Source: Otis tarda
Lineage: Eukaryota > Chordata > Aves > Otidiformes > Otididae
Direction of reading: 5' to 3'
Assembly: GCA_026413225.1 (NCBI GenBank)
Contig: CM048554.1
Location: 48,021,963-48,085,962, forward strand
Length of the DNA stretch: 64,000 nt
Notes under the pieces: model-generated
Seen by the model: only the letters and a program-made list of their open reading frames with translations
Database searches by the model: none
What the model was told of the DNA's origin: nothing
Position numbers and translations under genes: made by a program
Shown: one piece after another, positions 45,101 to 59,576 of the stretch
Layout: every line of letters starts with the position of its first letter
Position numbering within the stretch: position 1 is the first letter of the stretch

Positions 45101-48100
45101 ACATACACAGACAAAATACATGAATTCCAAATATAGCATATACTCTAAAATTCAGCTAAGAAGGTGACCTATCACTCCACATGCCAAATTTAGCTATGCT
45201 ATAGCCTGATTTTGCCTACTTCTATTCAAGTAAATCTATTTTTTCCTGACTTTTTTAAGGGGGCAAGCATACAGGGAAGAGTGGAAAGAGTCTGTTTAAA
45301 AATATTACATCATCAACATCACTGACACACTATTTTTAAGTTGTTTTATTTAGAAGGCACTATTTTTAAAGCTGCTGCATTTAAAAGCAAAGTTACTTAA
45401 CTTCTATGGCAGTCATAAAATAAACATCTTCCAAATTATCTGAATAAATTAACAAAGACTACAATTAGAAATCTACTTTTTACTTTAGAAATATTTTTTC
45501 TTTCCTCTGTTCCAATGTCTAATGTTATTAATAAAAAAAATATATATTATGAATGAAAAATGGTACTGGGACCTTCTAGCTCTCTGAGTCACCTTTGGAT
45601 AAAAGATGCCTACTCATTTTTGTGTACAAGTCAAACACCTGTCAGTAGAGCTCAACACTTTTCACTCAAGGAGTCACTACATCATCTACAGCTGAACAAT
45701 CATGCTTGAAATTGCCAGCAGGTGATAGAAAACTAAGATATACCTCAGCCTGACAGACTAGTTGCTCTTTAAATTGACCATGTTCTTGTACTACATTACA
45801 TTTTTATCTACATATACATACAGGCATTGATTTTGAAACACTTAAATACTTCATGCTATGTCACTCTGCACCTATGCAAATAGCACGTTAATAAAATACA
45901 TGCATTTGCAGGCAGCCTATTACATATTAAGTGGTCATATGCACAGAAAACTGATTTCACATATAAATACAGAAAAAGAAAAGCAGTTGATAAAAGCTGA
46001 GTGAAGGTGAAAAGGAGAAATAATTGATTCAGCAATGAGTTTTCAGTTGTTTCAATTAAACAATAAATTTCTAATTTCACAGGTTTAGGTTTTCAGATTG
46101 GGATTTCATTTGATTTTAGAATACAAGAAACATTCCTATGAAAATTATTATCCTTCAAAAGCTTGCTAAAAAATCCCTATGCAATGCTGTACAAGGTGCA
46201 AAGAATATGCCCTCTTCAAAGCTCAGGTATGTAACAGCAATGATTCTTAGAAGAAGCTAATACAATTACTTTTTTTAGATCTTCCAAAAATGTTTTTCCC
46301 CTCCACAAATCCTAGAGCCCACTGCAGACTACTATCTGACACTCCGTAACTGCCATTTTTTCCCCTCACAGCATACAATTGCACAATGAGATCTAATCTT
46401 AAAGACATGGTCATATATGCAGAATACTTTAATTGTTTGACAAATCAGCTCTTCTTTTCCAAGAAATTGCTCATCTAGCCACCAAGTGACTGATACAGTA
46501 TCACCTCCTGAGATGCACGCAACAGAATTCCAAGGCTAGTCTACAGCAAGTAACTTAAGGAAGTAAAGGTGTAGAGGGTCAATTAAGGATTAGAATAGAA
46601 CATGCAGTTTCATTTATCTCGTGTTTGCTTTTTGTATACAGTGACAGAGAACTCTCTACCAGCATGAAACTGGTAAAACTTGATTAATTTTAGGAGATTC
46701 AGAAACAATGTTTGGAAGACTCATCTAGTGCATGAACTCTTCCATACATGAAGTCACAGCACTCAAGAGAAGGAGTACCGAGATGTGAAACTGTGATCTC
46801 TGAATAACATGTCCAGTTCTTCTGTCTGCAACTTTTGTAGTCATTTTGCCAGTTTCCACAGGCCAGATGAAGAAATTCTGCTTATCATCTTAACACCTCT
46901 GTAAGTTGGTGCACTTACGTGCAGGCTTAGTGCTTATATTACTTTAGATATGAAACTGCTGTAAGAACAGCATGATTTCAAGATCCAAAAGAGATTTTTC
47001 AAAAAATACTAGTGTTCCCTTCCTTCAACATATTTCTCTTGAAAACAAAAACGTTAGTGTTTCACTGTGTTGCAAGTGAAGGACAAACTCTTTTCACAAA
47101 AGTGCATATCACAGACGCAACTACCATCCCTGACCAAAAGTCCTGCTTATCAACTGACTGAATTAAGCAAGGGCCTTCACTCCTACAAAATAAATGAGAG
47201 CCAGCTTTACTGCATCATGCTGATTTATCTTTGCTGTCAGTCTTCACCAGGATAAAGTGAAAACCACTAAATACCGTAGACCCAACCTTTCCGACAAGAT
47301 ACCTTTTTTAGTTTTATTAAAGCAATAAAGAACCAAACAAATAGCATTAAAAAGAGGAAAAAATAACCCACACAGCCTGGAAGAGTGTATGTTTGTTAAG
47401 GTTGTACTTCCTTTTTCATGGTAACAGGTGTTTCCACTTTGAGAAACTATGTTTTTAAACAATAACATTCTGAGCATAAATGTAAATTAGTTCACCTTCA
47501 CAGTAAGTTTCCTGTTTAATTTAATAATACAAATATTATTAAATACTACAAAAAATGCAAGCAACAGGAGAACTTATGGTCTTTTTTACCCCAGAGGACG
47601 CAAGTGTCTATAATTCTCCATTTGAGTACAAAAGGTCTACTTCTGACAGAATCTGAATCTGAGTGCAAGTTTATGCTGCTGTCACAGCTGCGTTTGCTTC
47701 CAGGTTTCCAGGGTGTAACTCAGCAAAGGGTTAACAGTAAACACGGCAGTGCTACTTCACTCACCAGGACAGCTTAAACCTAATTCAACTTAAGATGATG
47801 AGAGTCTCTTCACATATATTAAAGGAAACTAGTCCAGAACTTTAATATGAGGAATCCCGTAATAACAGTAAGTAACATCAAGGCAGGCAGAATGAAATTA
47901 CTCAGGTCTTTGCTAGACTCAGACAGGGTTAATTCCTCAGTTTTTGCATACAGCATCAGGGACAATTTGTACAGGGCCCAAGACCCTTTAGTTCCCTCTG
48001 CCATCAAAGAGGTCACTTAGCAGCACTGTGACTCCTCAAAGGCTATACTGGAGTGTGGATTAATAATGAATTTAAAAGAAAGAGCAGCACCTATTTGCTA

Positions 48101-48243
48101 AGTAAACTCTGCTTCCTGAAGCACTTGGAGTTTTTGTTAGCAATGACCCTTTCCAGTGCATGCCAAAGCCAATTTGCTTAAGAAATCAGCAACCATTTCT
48201 TGCACAAATGCAGTCCCTGATGGCATAGCTACAAGCTATTTTA

Positions 48244-48420
48244 ACACAGAATCAAAGAATAGTTTTGGTTGGAAGGGACCTTTTAAACGTCATCTAGTCC
48301 AGCCCCCTGCAAGGAGCAGGGACATCTCCAGCCAGATCAGGTTACTGAGAGCCCCGCCCAGCCTGGCCTTGAAGGTTTCCAGGGATGGGGCATCCACCAC
48401 CTCTCTGGGCAACCTGTTGT
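48244..48420 (-). mobile_element. CR1 LINE 3' end fragment
   Basis: This is the 3' end of a chicken-repeat-1 non-LTR retrotransposon, read on the minus strand. Plus-strand hallmarks are GGTTGGAAGGGACC, CATCTAGTCCAGCCCCC, CAGCCTGGCCTTGAAG, CCAGGGATGGGGCATCCACC and CTCTGGGCAACCTGTT. The low-coordinate end carries two octamer units of the ATTCTRTG type on the minus strand, the expected CR1 terminus. The fragment is 5'-truncated at about 48420, as most CR1 copies are. It has the same orientation as KCNH1 and lies about 95 bp downstream of exon 4. Confidence 0.92.
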
Positions 48421-48458
48421 TCTTTGGCTTTCATATTTAAAGGACTTCAGCTCTTTCA

Positions 48459-48710
<252 letters not shown>

Positions 48711-51693
48711 TTACACTTCAAAATTAGCCACCTGTAAATGTTACTTTAATGTTGAGTTTTTGCAAACACCTATTAGGAAAAATTACAAAGCAGCTGACAA
48801 GAGTGTTAGTTAAGTTCTCTGCTCTGCCTCTGATCAGCTTTTTAATCTTCAGGAATCACTCACTATTTCTGGGCTTCATCTACAAAGTGAATACTATGAA
48901 ATGCTTTCTGATCTCCTGAAGGAAGAGTCCCACGTACGTGCAAAGAGTGCACACAACACAATCCTGCTGGTTCTGTGCACAACTTGAGAACAAGCCACCC
49001 TGCCTAGACCATGTGCCTAGACCATGACCATAAAACAGAGTCTCAACTCAAAAGCACGACCAGTTTAGATGATCTTATACTTCTCTGCAAAAAGCCTATG
49101 CCCAGCTTCAAAAGACAGGCTCTGGGAGCTCTGGTCTAGCCTGCAAATACTCCCATACAAGGGAAATCCTTTGCAAGCTGCCTTTCAGCTTGCCTTGTCC
49201 TGAGCCTGTTCACAGTCACTCCAGTGTGAAGCAAGACTCCAATGAACTCAGGGAAGAACCCGACAGCAGGACCAGGCCATGGGCTATGAATAGGAATAAG
49301 TTGTACTGCATAGAACTGTACTTTTTCTAATTACTGCAGTAGATAAACTGCTTGAGAGACTAGAGCCTGCACATCACAAAAAAAAAAAAAAAGATGATCC
49401 CAGATAATGACCCTTCAGATTCTGCTGTCAGTTTTCCTTGACATCTATCCACACACATCACCTTGAGGAGAAAAACTGTCAGTCAGCCCCGTCTTTCTAT
49501 ATTTCTGGCAGTTCTGCTGAGACTACTGAAAACACCCGAGTCATAGCAATGAAGTTCCATGTAACAAGACGGTGTCTACTACCCTCATTTCACAGGAGTC
49601 ACCACATTAATGTTGGTGATATGTGAGCATAAGCCAGTTGGAGGGCTCAGAACAAAGCAGTTGGCTCCTGTATATCATAACATAGCCTGCCTGAAGGCAT
49701 CATTTTTTAGTCTGCAGTCTTAACTTTGGTCATAAAAAGATGACTCCTCTAACAGTGAGGTAAACGGCAATCAGGAGACTCCAGGGTCACCAGGCCTGGG
49801 CCTGCAAGGAGCTTGTATATGAATTTTTAGACTGTCCCTACACTCTCAATGATAATGGAAAAAAACACCATTGCTTTTGCAGGCATGAGATGTAAGAGCC
49901 AAAGAGAGGATTGAGGCTTACTTGCTGTGCACAGCATTTCTCTTGAGTCTCCCTCGTGAGCTACATTTGAGAGAAGGGTCTACATTCCAGGGGCCAATAT
50001 AAGATGTAAAAATCAGCAGGATTTTGACCATCTGAGACAGCTAGAATAAACAGCACCACAGGTAATTTTTGTCACTCATGCAGGAAAGCCCATTTTAGGA
50101 AAGGTGATCTTAGAAGACTATTTTCTTTCTCGATCACAGGACCCTCCTCTAGGATAGAGATCAGATTCTCTTTCACTTGAATTGCTCAGTATTTTAATAT
50201 GAGTACTACATGGTTCATTTCATGCAATAGTGTTACAACTAGGGCCACTTGTGCTTCCTGACTGGCCAAGGGTCACAAGGAAACCTCAGGAAGCTCACAA
50301 GTTACTGTACTGTTCAGCAAAACAAACAAAAGCAGCTTTTTTTTTTTTTCCTCCAACTACATTAGTACAAGAGATGATGTTGCTACCGGTCCTCACCTGG
50401 CTGTTTCCCAGTCTCTGTGCTTAGCAATCTTTTCTGGCCACAGAAAGCCAGGGCATCTCCAAGACCCATGGAAAACTTCCATAAATGAAGTTCAATTCCT
50501 AAGGCTCCCACTGTGCCTGCATAGCACAGGCAGTTTCAAACCCTGGCTGAGATTCCACGCCATATGTACAGCCACCTCCTTAAACAGCAGGGTATACGAT
50601 GCATGGAGGCCTCTGCTTAAAAAGCAGAGAAATCCAGACGGAATCACTGATAGCCATTTCTGGAGCATGCCTGCATGGCAGAAAGTACTCAGGGGTCACC
50701 CTATAGATATGTATATGTATATATGTATTTTTTTTAAAAGAGTTCTCATTCCTGAACAACTCCCTTCAATAAAGTATTAGCAAACAAAAATGCTAAATGC
50801 AACAAAAGATTCAGCAAAGTAACTGTGCCAGCAAAATTATCACTAACTTGCTAACGAGCTTAGAAGATGCTGCCACAAAGCAGCCAACAGCAATTTTCAA
50901 GACAGTAACACCCTTCACATGACCCTTCCTCAGCAACTCCTAAAATTGCCCATCTCCATTTCTTCTTGCCTACTTGTTTTTCCCATCTTCACATCTGAAC
51001 TATTCTGAGGCTGATCAAACTGGTATCTTGCTTTTACACAGACTCCTTGGTGACTAATTGCTTTTTATTTGACCCACTTCAACACCCTTCACTAACACTG
51101 CAACTTTTTAATCAGCCAGGATCTCCATCTACAGCCTTCCTTTTTGATCTCCATCTACGTGCACTTGCTTTTTTGATTAGGGATTTTTTTTCCCCTCCCC
51201 AAAAACACTTTGTATTGTTTTGCTACTTCAAGCTACAGCCATTCTGCTATGAGCTGCTCATAACATTAGCCTCCGTGGCATTGAGGCTGAATTACACACT
51301 CAGCTTCATCTCTGCCTCTCACAGCTATAAAAACTTATTACCCTGCTTTTGAAGATTGCTGTACATATCGCAGAAACAGAAAGGATGCATTTCACCCTCT
51401 TATTCTGGCTATTTGTCAGATGCATGTTGTCATCTTCTCTTTATGATTATGGTGTGATATGTGGTTGCAAGATTTTCCTAACATGTTCTGAATGCAGCAA
51501 GAGGAAAAACTTTTTCTGAAAACCTGCAGAGGGCTGCTGCAGGGCAACGAGCTTCTATCAGCAGGGTTCTCACTTTCTGACTTCCTTGACTCCCACTCCT
51601 GTGCTGCATTATTTATAGTAAAAAGGAAAATAAAATACTGTTTTACCTAGAACCAAGTGTAGATCTTAGTGGGGTGCCCTACAGGCAACGAGA

Positions 51694-51725
51694 TAGCTAA
51701 AAGTAGCTTGATAGCTAAAAGTAGG
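51694..51725. repeat. Short tandem duplication (18-bp period)
   Basis: GATAGCTAAAAGTAG occurs twice 18 bases apart in intron 3. Confidence 0.8.
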
Positions 51726-54700
51726 TGTTTTTGATGACTCCTCACTCTTTGGGTACCTTTATAATTTCCAGAGTGTCAGAGTGCCACAAACAAGGTGTAT
51801 TCCAGGGCAGAATATAAAATCAAGGTGGCACAGGTGGTCTGTGTAAATTATCTTCCAGGTTTGGATCTACACAGTAACACATCACCAGCAGAAATAAGCA
51901 GATGGAAAATTCTGCCAGGCCATGTATCTGGACCCACAACACTATTCAGTGTTTTTCCCTGCAGTGTGTTCCCCACCACACTGTCAGTCTCTTCTGTGAA
52001 TAGGAGACAAGTGGATATAAAAATACAATCATGAGGTGAGTGCTCATGGAGCTGGGTAACATGGGCTTTCCACAGTGCTCTGCAACCAGGAGCTCATTCA
52101 GAGCAGAACCAGGATCTGAACTGTGGGAACACGCTGAAAGGCTTAGCCAAGATGTGGCAGTGCTCAGCTTTTTTCCTGCATACTGCTTTAATTATCAGAA
52201 GAATTTTACTTTTTAAACATTAAACAGTTTATTTAACTATTAAACAGGAAAGCTTAAAGTATAAACCACTTATAAATCAGGTCGGAAACTAGAATTTCAG
52301 CCTCCTACAGCCAGCCCCCACACTCTTGGTGTCAAAGCAGATGTCCCTGCTCAGCCAATCACTACCAGGAAGAGGTACAAACAAGCCCATTTTAATGAAA
52401 AATGTGATTTTCAGGTTCAGCCTATGGCTTATTCAGGCAGTGAGAGAAACTGCAGCATGTTTCAGAGCTCTCATAGCAAAACAAGAGTAACTTCCCCATA
52501 TGCCCCCAGTTTGCACTGATGTACAGCCATGCAGAGACTGTTTACCAGTGTTTCCAACAATACATCTACTTTCATTTATATTTTGTGTTCAGTCCTGGCA
52601 AACTCTCTCACTGGTGAAGTTCAAAGATAATGCCAATGCACAAACAAAGAAGTAAACACTTGCGAGCCACGTTGGCTTCTGTCAGATTTGAAATCAACAG
52701 TGAAGAAATCCAGAGTTTGTCTAGTGGCATAGAACCAATCCTGCTAGAAAAGGGAATGTCACTTCAAAGCTGATAGAGAAGCAGCATGAACTCAGAAGAA
52801 ATGAAAATTTACAATGAATTTCTGACAGTAGCCTGTAGTACCAGCCTGTCTCATGGTACTAAAGTGACATAGCTAATTCCAGAATTAATAGATGCAGCTC
52901 TTAACAGTCTTCACTGACCTGAGCACAGGCAAGACAATTTTAAGAGCTGTGATTCAGGTGCCAATTCTTCTCTAGACTAACACACAGTCAATGTCTCCAC
53001 ATCTTATAATTTCCCATCTATAATACAAAGACTACTGTCTCTTTCCTCTCCTCTTTTCGAGTCCTGTCTATCTCAACAGTGATATGTTCAGCCCCTTGCC
53101 AGGAACACCAGCATTTAACATGCTATTTAACTGTCATTGAGGTCCTTCAGAAACTCTCACAGAATCAAAGTGAATGAGATATTAAAGGTCTATTCCTTAT
53201 TCCTTATTAAAGGTCTTCTCCCCTTGAGCATACTGATGACACCTCCTTTAGTTTTTCATGCTGTCAAACAAAAATAGGCTACAATGAATATCAAAATCAC
53301 TGTCTAAATGCACTCTTCTCCCACACCTTGAACCACCTAATTGAAGAGGTCAATCTACCAGCCGGCTTTCTAAAGTACAAAAAGTGCATTGCTTAAATAA
53401 AACTGCAATAAGCAATTTTTATTTCCACAAAGTAAAACAAAATTTAGTTTATAAATACAATGAAAAAAACATGTTTTGACAATTCAGCTGATCTCTTCAC
53501 TGTCCTAACTGAACAGGGCAAGCTTCCTCAAGGCAGCCCCACCTCTGCATTACTTGACAACGTCTCAGTCAAACAGTCACCAGACAGGTATTGCCCTGAA
53601 GGTACACAGTCAAGCAGTATGGAACTGAAAAGGACAGATGCACGTGCTGTGTCTCTGCCAACTCCTACACACAGCGATGCAGACAGCAGAATTTCAGTTC
53701 TATAAACAGCACAGCTGACCATTACGGTCACCTCTTTTGGAGTTTCGCTTATGCCCAGGTGCTCGGTATGAGGTTGCTTCTCTCCACCTCACACAGACAG
53801 AACAGGTTGTCCAATATCCAATTAGGAAACCAGCTGATGAGGTGTGATAAGAAAGAGTTAGGCAAGCCACTATGTCCACATAGATTTTAACTAGAAGCAC
53901 AGAGGAGTCTCTGACATTTGACGATGCAACACCGAGTAAAAGTCTTCCTACAGACTTTACCTTCCAGGAGAGAGTGTGCACTGAAAAAGAACAAACCAAC
54001 TCACTATGCAGGAGCTCACTGCTCTGTGCCAATAATAATAGACCTTACAATACATTTCCAGCACTTTAAAAGCTGTTACCTTCATGTTTTCTACATCTGG
54101 TGCTGCTATGCTCTGGCAGCTAACGCTTCTAAAGGTCAGATCTTTACATGCTAAGATAAGGAAAATCAATTTCAGTCCCCAAAGATGGAATCGCTACACA
54201 CAGGAGTTATCCTATGACACTGGAACAACACAGTAGGAAAAAGATTCAGCACACATCCTTGTACTGCAGCAGTATTGATATGGTTTACCTGATTCTGAGT
54301 TCTCTGAACTGCATATTTAAGGACAACTACTCAGAAGTCTCATTGCTCTGAATATGTTTGAGGAGATAACAGTAGGTCTTGCTTGGCAACACATTTGAAG
54401 TTGATGAGATCAGTGAGAACTATGAGTTTTATGAATCCAAAATACTTTGATTTGACCTTCCTGAAGGTAACCAAACTCAAGCAGATGGATTTCACAGAAG
54501 AGGAGATGCAGGTGTGCATGCTGCTTGACAAATACAGAGCTAGATTTCAACAGGAGGCTCAGGAGGATACATGCCACTTTACTCCAATACCCTCATTCTT
54601 TCCTGCTTCTGGTCCTATGCAATGATTTTTTTTAGCCATTTTTATATCAAAGGTTTCCATCTGCAGACACCAGAGGCACAGCACACACCAATATAAAAGG

Positions 54701-55274
54701 TTTAAAATGGTTTTAACCAATACCAGTTATGAGAAAACTCTCCGTAGTGGTGGGAAATCAGAGGTCTACCACACTGAAGTGAATTTTGCTCTCTATAAAT
54801 TAGGATGGGATTGTTGTTTATTCGGTTTTTAACATCTGTGGAAAGCACTACAGACCAGCACTACTGGTCCGAAAGATAAGTGTATCTAGAATCTGCCAAA
54901 TCACTATTTTGGGCCTATTTGTCATTCTTTGACATCTAAGAGCCTTCTAATATGCTGTGGGGGGATGGTGCATGTATAAAAAATAATCCAACAAACAAAA
55001 CAAAAAAAAAAAAACCCCACACAAAAACTGATTGTATTAAATCTGTTAAACATTCAAGTACCACAGAACCCTAGCACAAACTGAATGTGAAGCCCAGCCT
55101 TTGGGCCTCTCACCATAATGTATGTACTCAGAGGAGAGCTACTGCTTCTCTGAACCACTTGGCAGTGTGCAGAAGAAATATCTACAGCCAGTCCTTTGGC
55201 TGCTGCCATTCCACTGGCCTCACCTGTAGAAAAACTCTGAGAAAAGAAAGAGCAGGGGAGGGAGGGAAAGGTGT

Positions 55275-55310
55275 CTTATGGCTCTCCGCAGCACTGCTGC
55301 GGACCATAAG
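55275..55310. repeat. Perfect inverted repeat able to form a compact hairpin
   Basis: Outer arms CTTATGG (55275-55281) and CCATAAG (55304-55310) enclose a near-perfect palindrome with 9-bp arms, TCCGCAGCA and TGCTGCGGA, around a single central C (55285-55303). Only the three bases CTC (55282-55284) are unpaired outside the loop. The inner arms contain two CpGs in an AT-rich intron. Confidence 0.8.
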
Positions 55311-58300
55311 CAATGGGAATGTCTTTGCTCAGACGGGGAGGCCTGAAGGCTCTTGGCAACTCTTTACACATTTTAGCTTTGAAGAGTCCAGCCCACTTCA
55401 GATATTCTTCCACTGAAGCAGATCAAGTACTGCATAGAAATGGGGGTTAGATTTCAAAGGGGTGCCACCTCTTCAGAGGAAGACAGAAGCAAGTAAATTT
55501 ATGTTCTTACGAAAATTTACTTCAGCAACAATGGAAGCAAGTGCACCTAGAAGCAGCCTGCTTTTGCACTGCTTGTAACCCAGATCTATGCTGTAGATGG
55601 AAAACTAGGCAATGAAAGTCCAAGTTTAATTTACTTAGCTATTTTAATTTATGAGGCTGACCATAAAGTCTAAATACCTAACAAATGGCTGTCAAAGTTA
55701 CATAAAAAGTTAGACATTTAAAGCTGCATCAGTTCAAATAAGCCATGACATGACTAAGGCTAGATACAAAATATTTTCTAATATATTAGGCCGTATCCTT
55801 CCTTGGTGTAAGCTAGTATAACTCCACTGAGTTCAGTGAGACTTAACAATGTTTTTCTTTTCTGATATAAAAATAAACAATACTTCCAGCATCACTGGAC
55901 ACTCACATCTAATCAAACAATGGAACTGAAGCTCTCACATTAAATTACTGTCAACCTGTCTGTTGTCATTTTGCAGTTCAGATTAAAGAAAGCTTTCACT
56001 TTGTCTCCTTCCAGGTATGACCACGAATCCCCACTGAATGCAGCAGGATGGCATCAGAGCAACAAACAACAAAAAATTCTGGTGGCTGTGCACCTGCTTG
56101 CTTCAATTGTTTCCAATTACCCTGAAGGAGCTCTGCATTTCTAGGAAGCAATTCTTCCAGAGAATAACAATGATCGTCACATAAACAATCAAGAGCCTAG
56201 GCCAAGGAAACATCAAATCTCTACTACATCTCAACTTCAAGTTCTGAAAAGAGGAAGGACAGCCACTTTTGGATGGCGGAAGGGCTGGAGAGAGAAATGA
56301 TGAAGGCAGAAAATTGTGCAGTTCTTCTGAATACTATAGCCTATATTGTTTCTAGAGTTGACACTGTGCAACGAAGCAGGTGGATATACTGTATCTGTCA
56401 ACATCTGGGTAGGATATTCTTATAGCACAACCAAGTAAATACCAGCACTGGGTCACCACCACAGAAAGTGCCTTGTCAAAAACAAGCCTATCACTTCTAG
56501 TAGCATTATTAAATGTCTCAAAGTATTGTTGACATGTCTAGTGTAAGATCAGGACATAACTGTTACTCAGAGAAAGAGAGCTGACTGCTGCTCATAAAGA
56601 TAAAAGATGAAGATTGACCTGCACTAGCAACATCACAGTTAACTTGAAACTTTTTCTCTTTTTTCTCCTGGAAGGATAGATTGTATTGTTAAAACAGCTG
56701 GAAGTACACTAAACATACAGGCTGTTGAAAACGTCCCAATTATTCAATAGCATAAAAATGGAAGAAAAACTTGCTATTTATCATGACTGTTAGTTTATAG
56801 GGAAGGAGAGGACAGGTAAAGAACAACAAACATCTATTTCCTGTCTAATTTACTGGCTAGTTTGAAGAAGAAAAATAGAATGAGGGAAGACTAGAGAGAC
56901 AAAAAGAAAGAAACAAAGAGCAGGAAAAAATATGTCTAACAAAATTGAGAGTCCTTTCCAAAACCTCCGAACAGAGTAGGATGAAACCAATTATGTTCAT
57001 TGCCTGAGCAGGCAAATGCCATAGCTGCAGGCAGAGGTAAGGTGACCATAAAGGCAAGACCACCTAGCTGTCTGGGTGCTAGGTGACTGGTAAACACAAC
57101 AGTGTTTTTCTAAAATGTGGCTTATTCTGGGAAAAACCTCCAAAATGTCTCCTTTTTGATACTTTTCAGATACAACTCTCAAGTGTTATTAGTCAGTCTC
57201 TGTAACAGTAGTTAATGTATCTCTAAAACCACAAATCTAACAAACATAAGAGCACTGGGTTTTGTTAAACTTAAAAGCAAGCTCTGCGCTTCCATTTTTC
57301 CCATGCCTGTGACCCTCTGCGCATACAGCAGAACCATCACAGCGCTGCTTTTTGGCATGTCGCACCACACAGCTTCTGCACAGCTGGACTTTGTTCCAGG
57401 CTGCCTCTCCTCAGGGAGGTGCACAGCAGGGCAGGAAACATTCTCGCTCCACGGTTACCTTGCTTTAATTCTGCATAAAAGACAGAGGCCCCAGGCTCTA
57501 CTACAGGCCATATGCTGCAGCAATGACAGAAGAGTAGCTGCATAGCCCCTTGGTGCCAAATCACTGTTAACTAAGAGAGAATTCCAGATCCTCCCAGATC
57601 CCAGGACTGCAGCTTGTTTACCTGGCTTTGGATGCATAGATGCGAGCTGCATATGGTCCCTACAGCCACTAACTGAGCTAGGAACAGAAATCAGCTTTAA
57701 GAAATAGGTAAACATTGGAAGCAGATAACACTAGAAGGAAAGAAGCACAAAGCGAGGTCATTCAGATAGTGCACAGAGCTTTTCAAATGAGTTGGACCAG
57801 CAAAGCTGCGCTCCAGAAGAGCCCTGAGCAACGGCATCGTGTCAGAAGTCATGATGCTTTGAACAGGCTAAAAAGAGAAGAAAAAGACTAGAAGAGAGAC
57901 AAAGCAAAAATCTCATAAGAATTTTTTTTTCCTCTCTAGAGGATGGCAAAAACCAATTCCACATACTTTGGCACCACCACTTCTGAGAAGAACAGATTAA
58001 TTCTGATAGAAAACAAGCAGCTCCACACATCCACAGATCAGCACTAGCATACATAAATATTATATTTTATGTTTTGTGAAGTGCCTGTGGTTCTCTTACC
58101 AAACTCCAACAATCAGTACTAGCTGCTTATTTTAACAGAAAAACCAAGAGTTCACACATACAGGTAGATTGGATTGCCTTTCCCCAGAAAACTGGTCTTT
58201 CTAACAAAAAAAAACAAGGCAGCAACGAGATTAACTGTTGAAAATTACATCATAACAGTTCATGTTATATTTTGCAGTTAAAGTCCCCCATTCTCACTAA

Positions 58301-59104
58301 TGCAGAAGTAGGCAAATTGATCATCATGGCTGTAATGTGAAGGAGCTGCTACCAGGATGCTTCTGCAAGGTACCCTCCCCTGTACACAGACACTACCAGC
58401 TTATTGATTAGAAGGCAAAACTGTTAAAAGCAAAATAAAGAATGCAGACTTTCATCTTAACATTTGGCCAGGCTGAAGACCTCAGTGTATTTATATTTCA
58501 GGTGACATTAAGCAGATGAAAATAACTGTGCTATGACATAGTCCACACCAGATGGGGCAACAAGTTTTGGGCAAGTAGTTCATCTGTTGGCATGTACAGT
58601 TACAGACAGACTGAAATTCCTAGGAAAAAAAATCATATCCCAATTAAGGAATTTATGTCCAAAACAAAACACATTTTCATCGAAAAATGTCAGTAGTTGT
58701 TCAGCTTCTAAAACGAAAGATGTGTTCTTTTTATTCTGAAACTATACCTAAATACTGGCTTTGCTATATCAATTTTTTAAAAATGGAAAAAGTATGTTAT
58801 CTGTAATTAAAACCATTTGCACAAACCTAGCTTGTGTATTATCATTGCTGATGGAATCTTGAGTGTTGTCTTAAAGCATAACACACAAACTGCTCTAAAC
58901 ATCAGAACAAATTAGAGCTTCATCTGCCTCCCTGAGTGACTTTCATCCCTAATGTTCTCATTTCTCCCTTTTAGAGTCACTGGTAGAACTGGGAATTATT
59001 TAGCTCTAGATAAAACAGTGTCCTCCAGGCTGACAGACTTGCAGTTTAAACTACAATTTAAAACAACTTCACACACCTATGTTAACAAACAAACCAATCA
59101 ACTA

Positions 59105-59452
<348 letters not shown>

Positions 59453-59576
59453 CTGCAGGTGCTGCTTTTTTGCATAACTTCTGCTCTGTGATATCCTGAT
59501 AGCTTGCAAAATCCATCGTTGCTGTAGACAATGGGCCAATCCACTATCTGGGCATTACCCAAGACAAAATTAGTAT
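59453..59576 (-). CDS. KCNH1: KCNH1 exon 2: N-terminal part of the PAS domain
   Basis: This 124-nt exon encodes the first strands and helices of the PAS domain, reading [20 protein letters not shown] followed by [20 protein letters not shown]. It corresponds to about residues 27-68 of human KCNH1 and looks identical to it by eye. The acceptor is CTTTCAAACAG and the donor is GTATTC. It begins at the second base of an Asp codon and ends two bases into a Ser codon, so the upstream exon must end one base into a codon. In EAG channels the PAS domain packs against the cyclic-nucleotide-binding homology domain and tunes gating. The preceding PAS-cap (about 26 residues, including the initiator) is not in the window. 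Confidence 0.97.
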
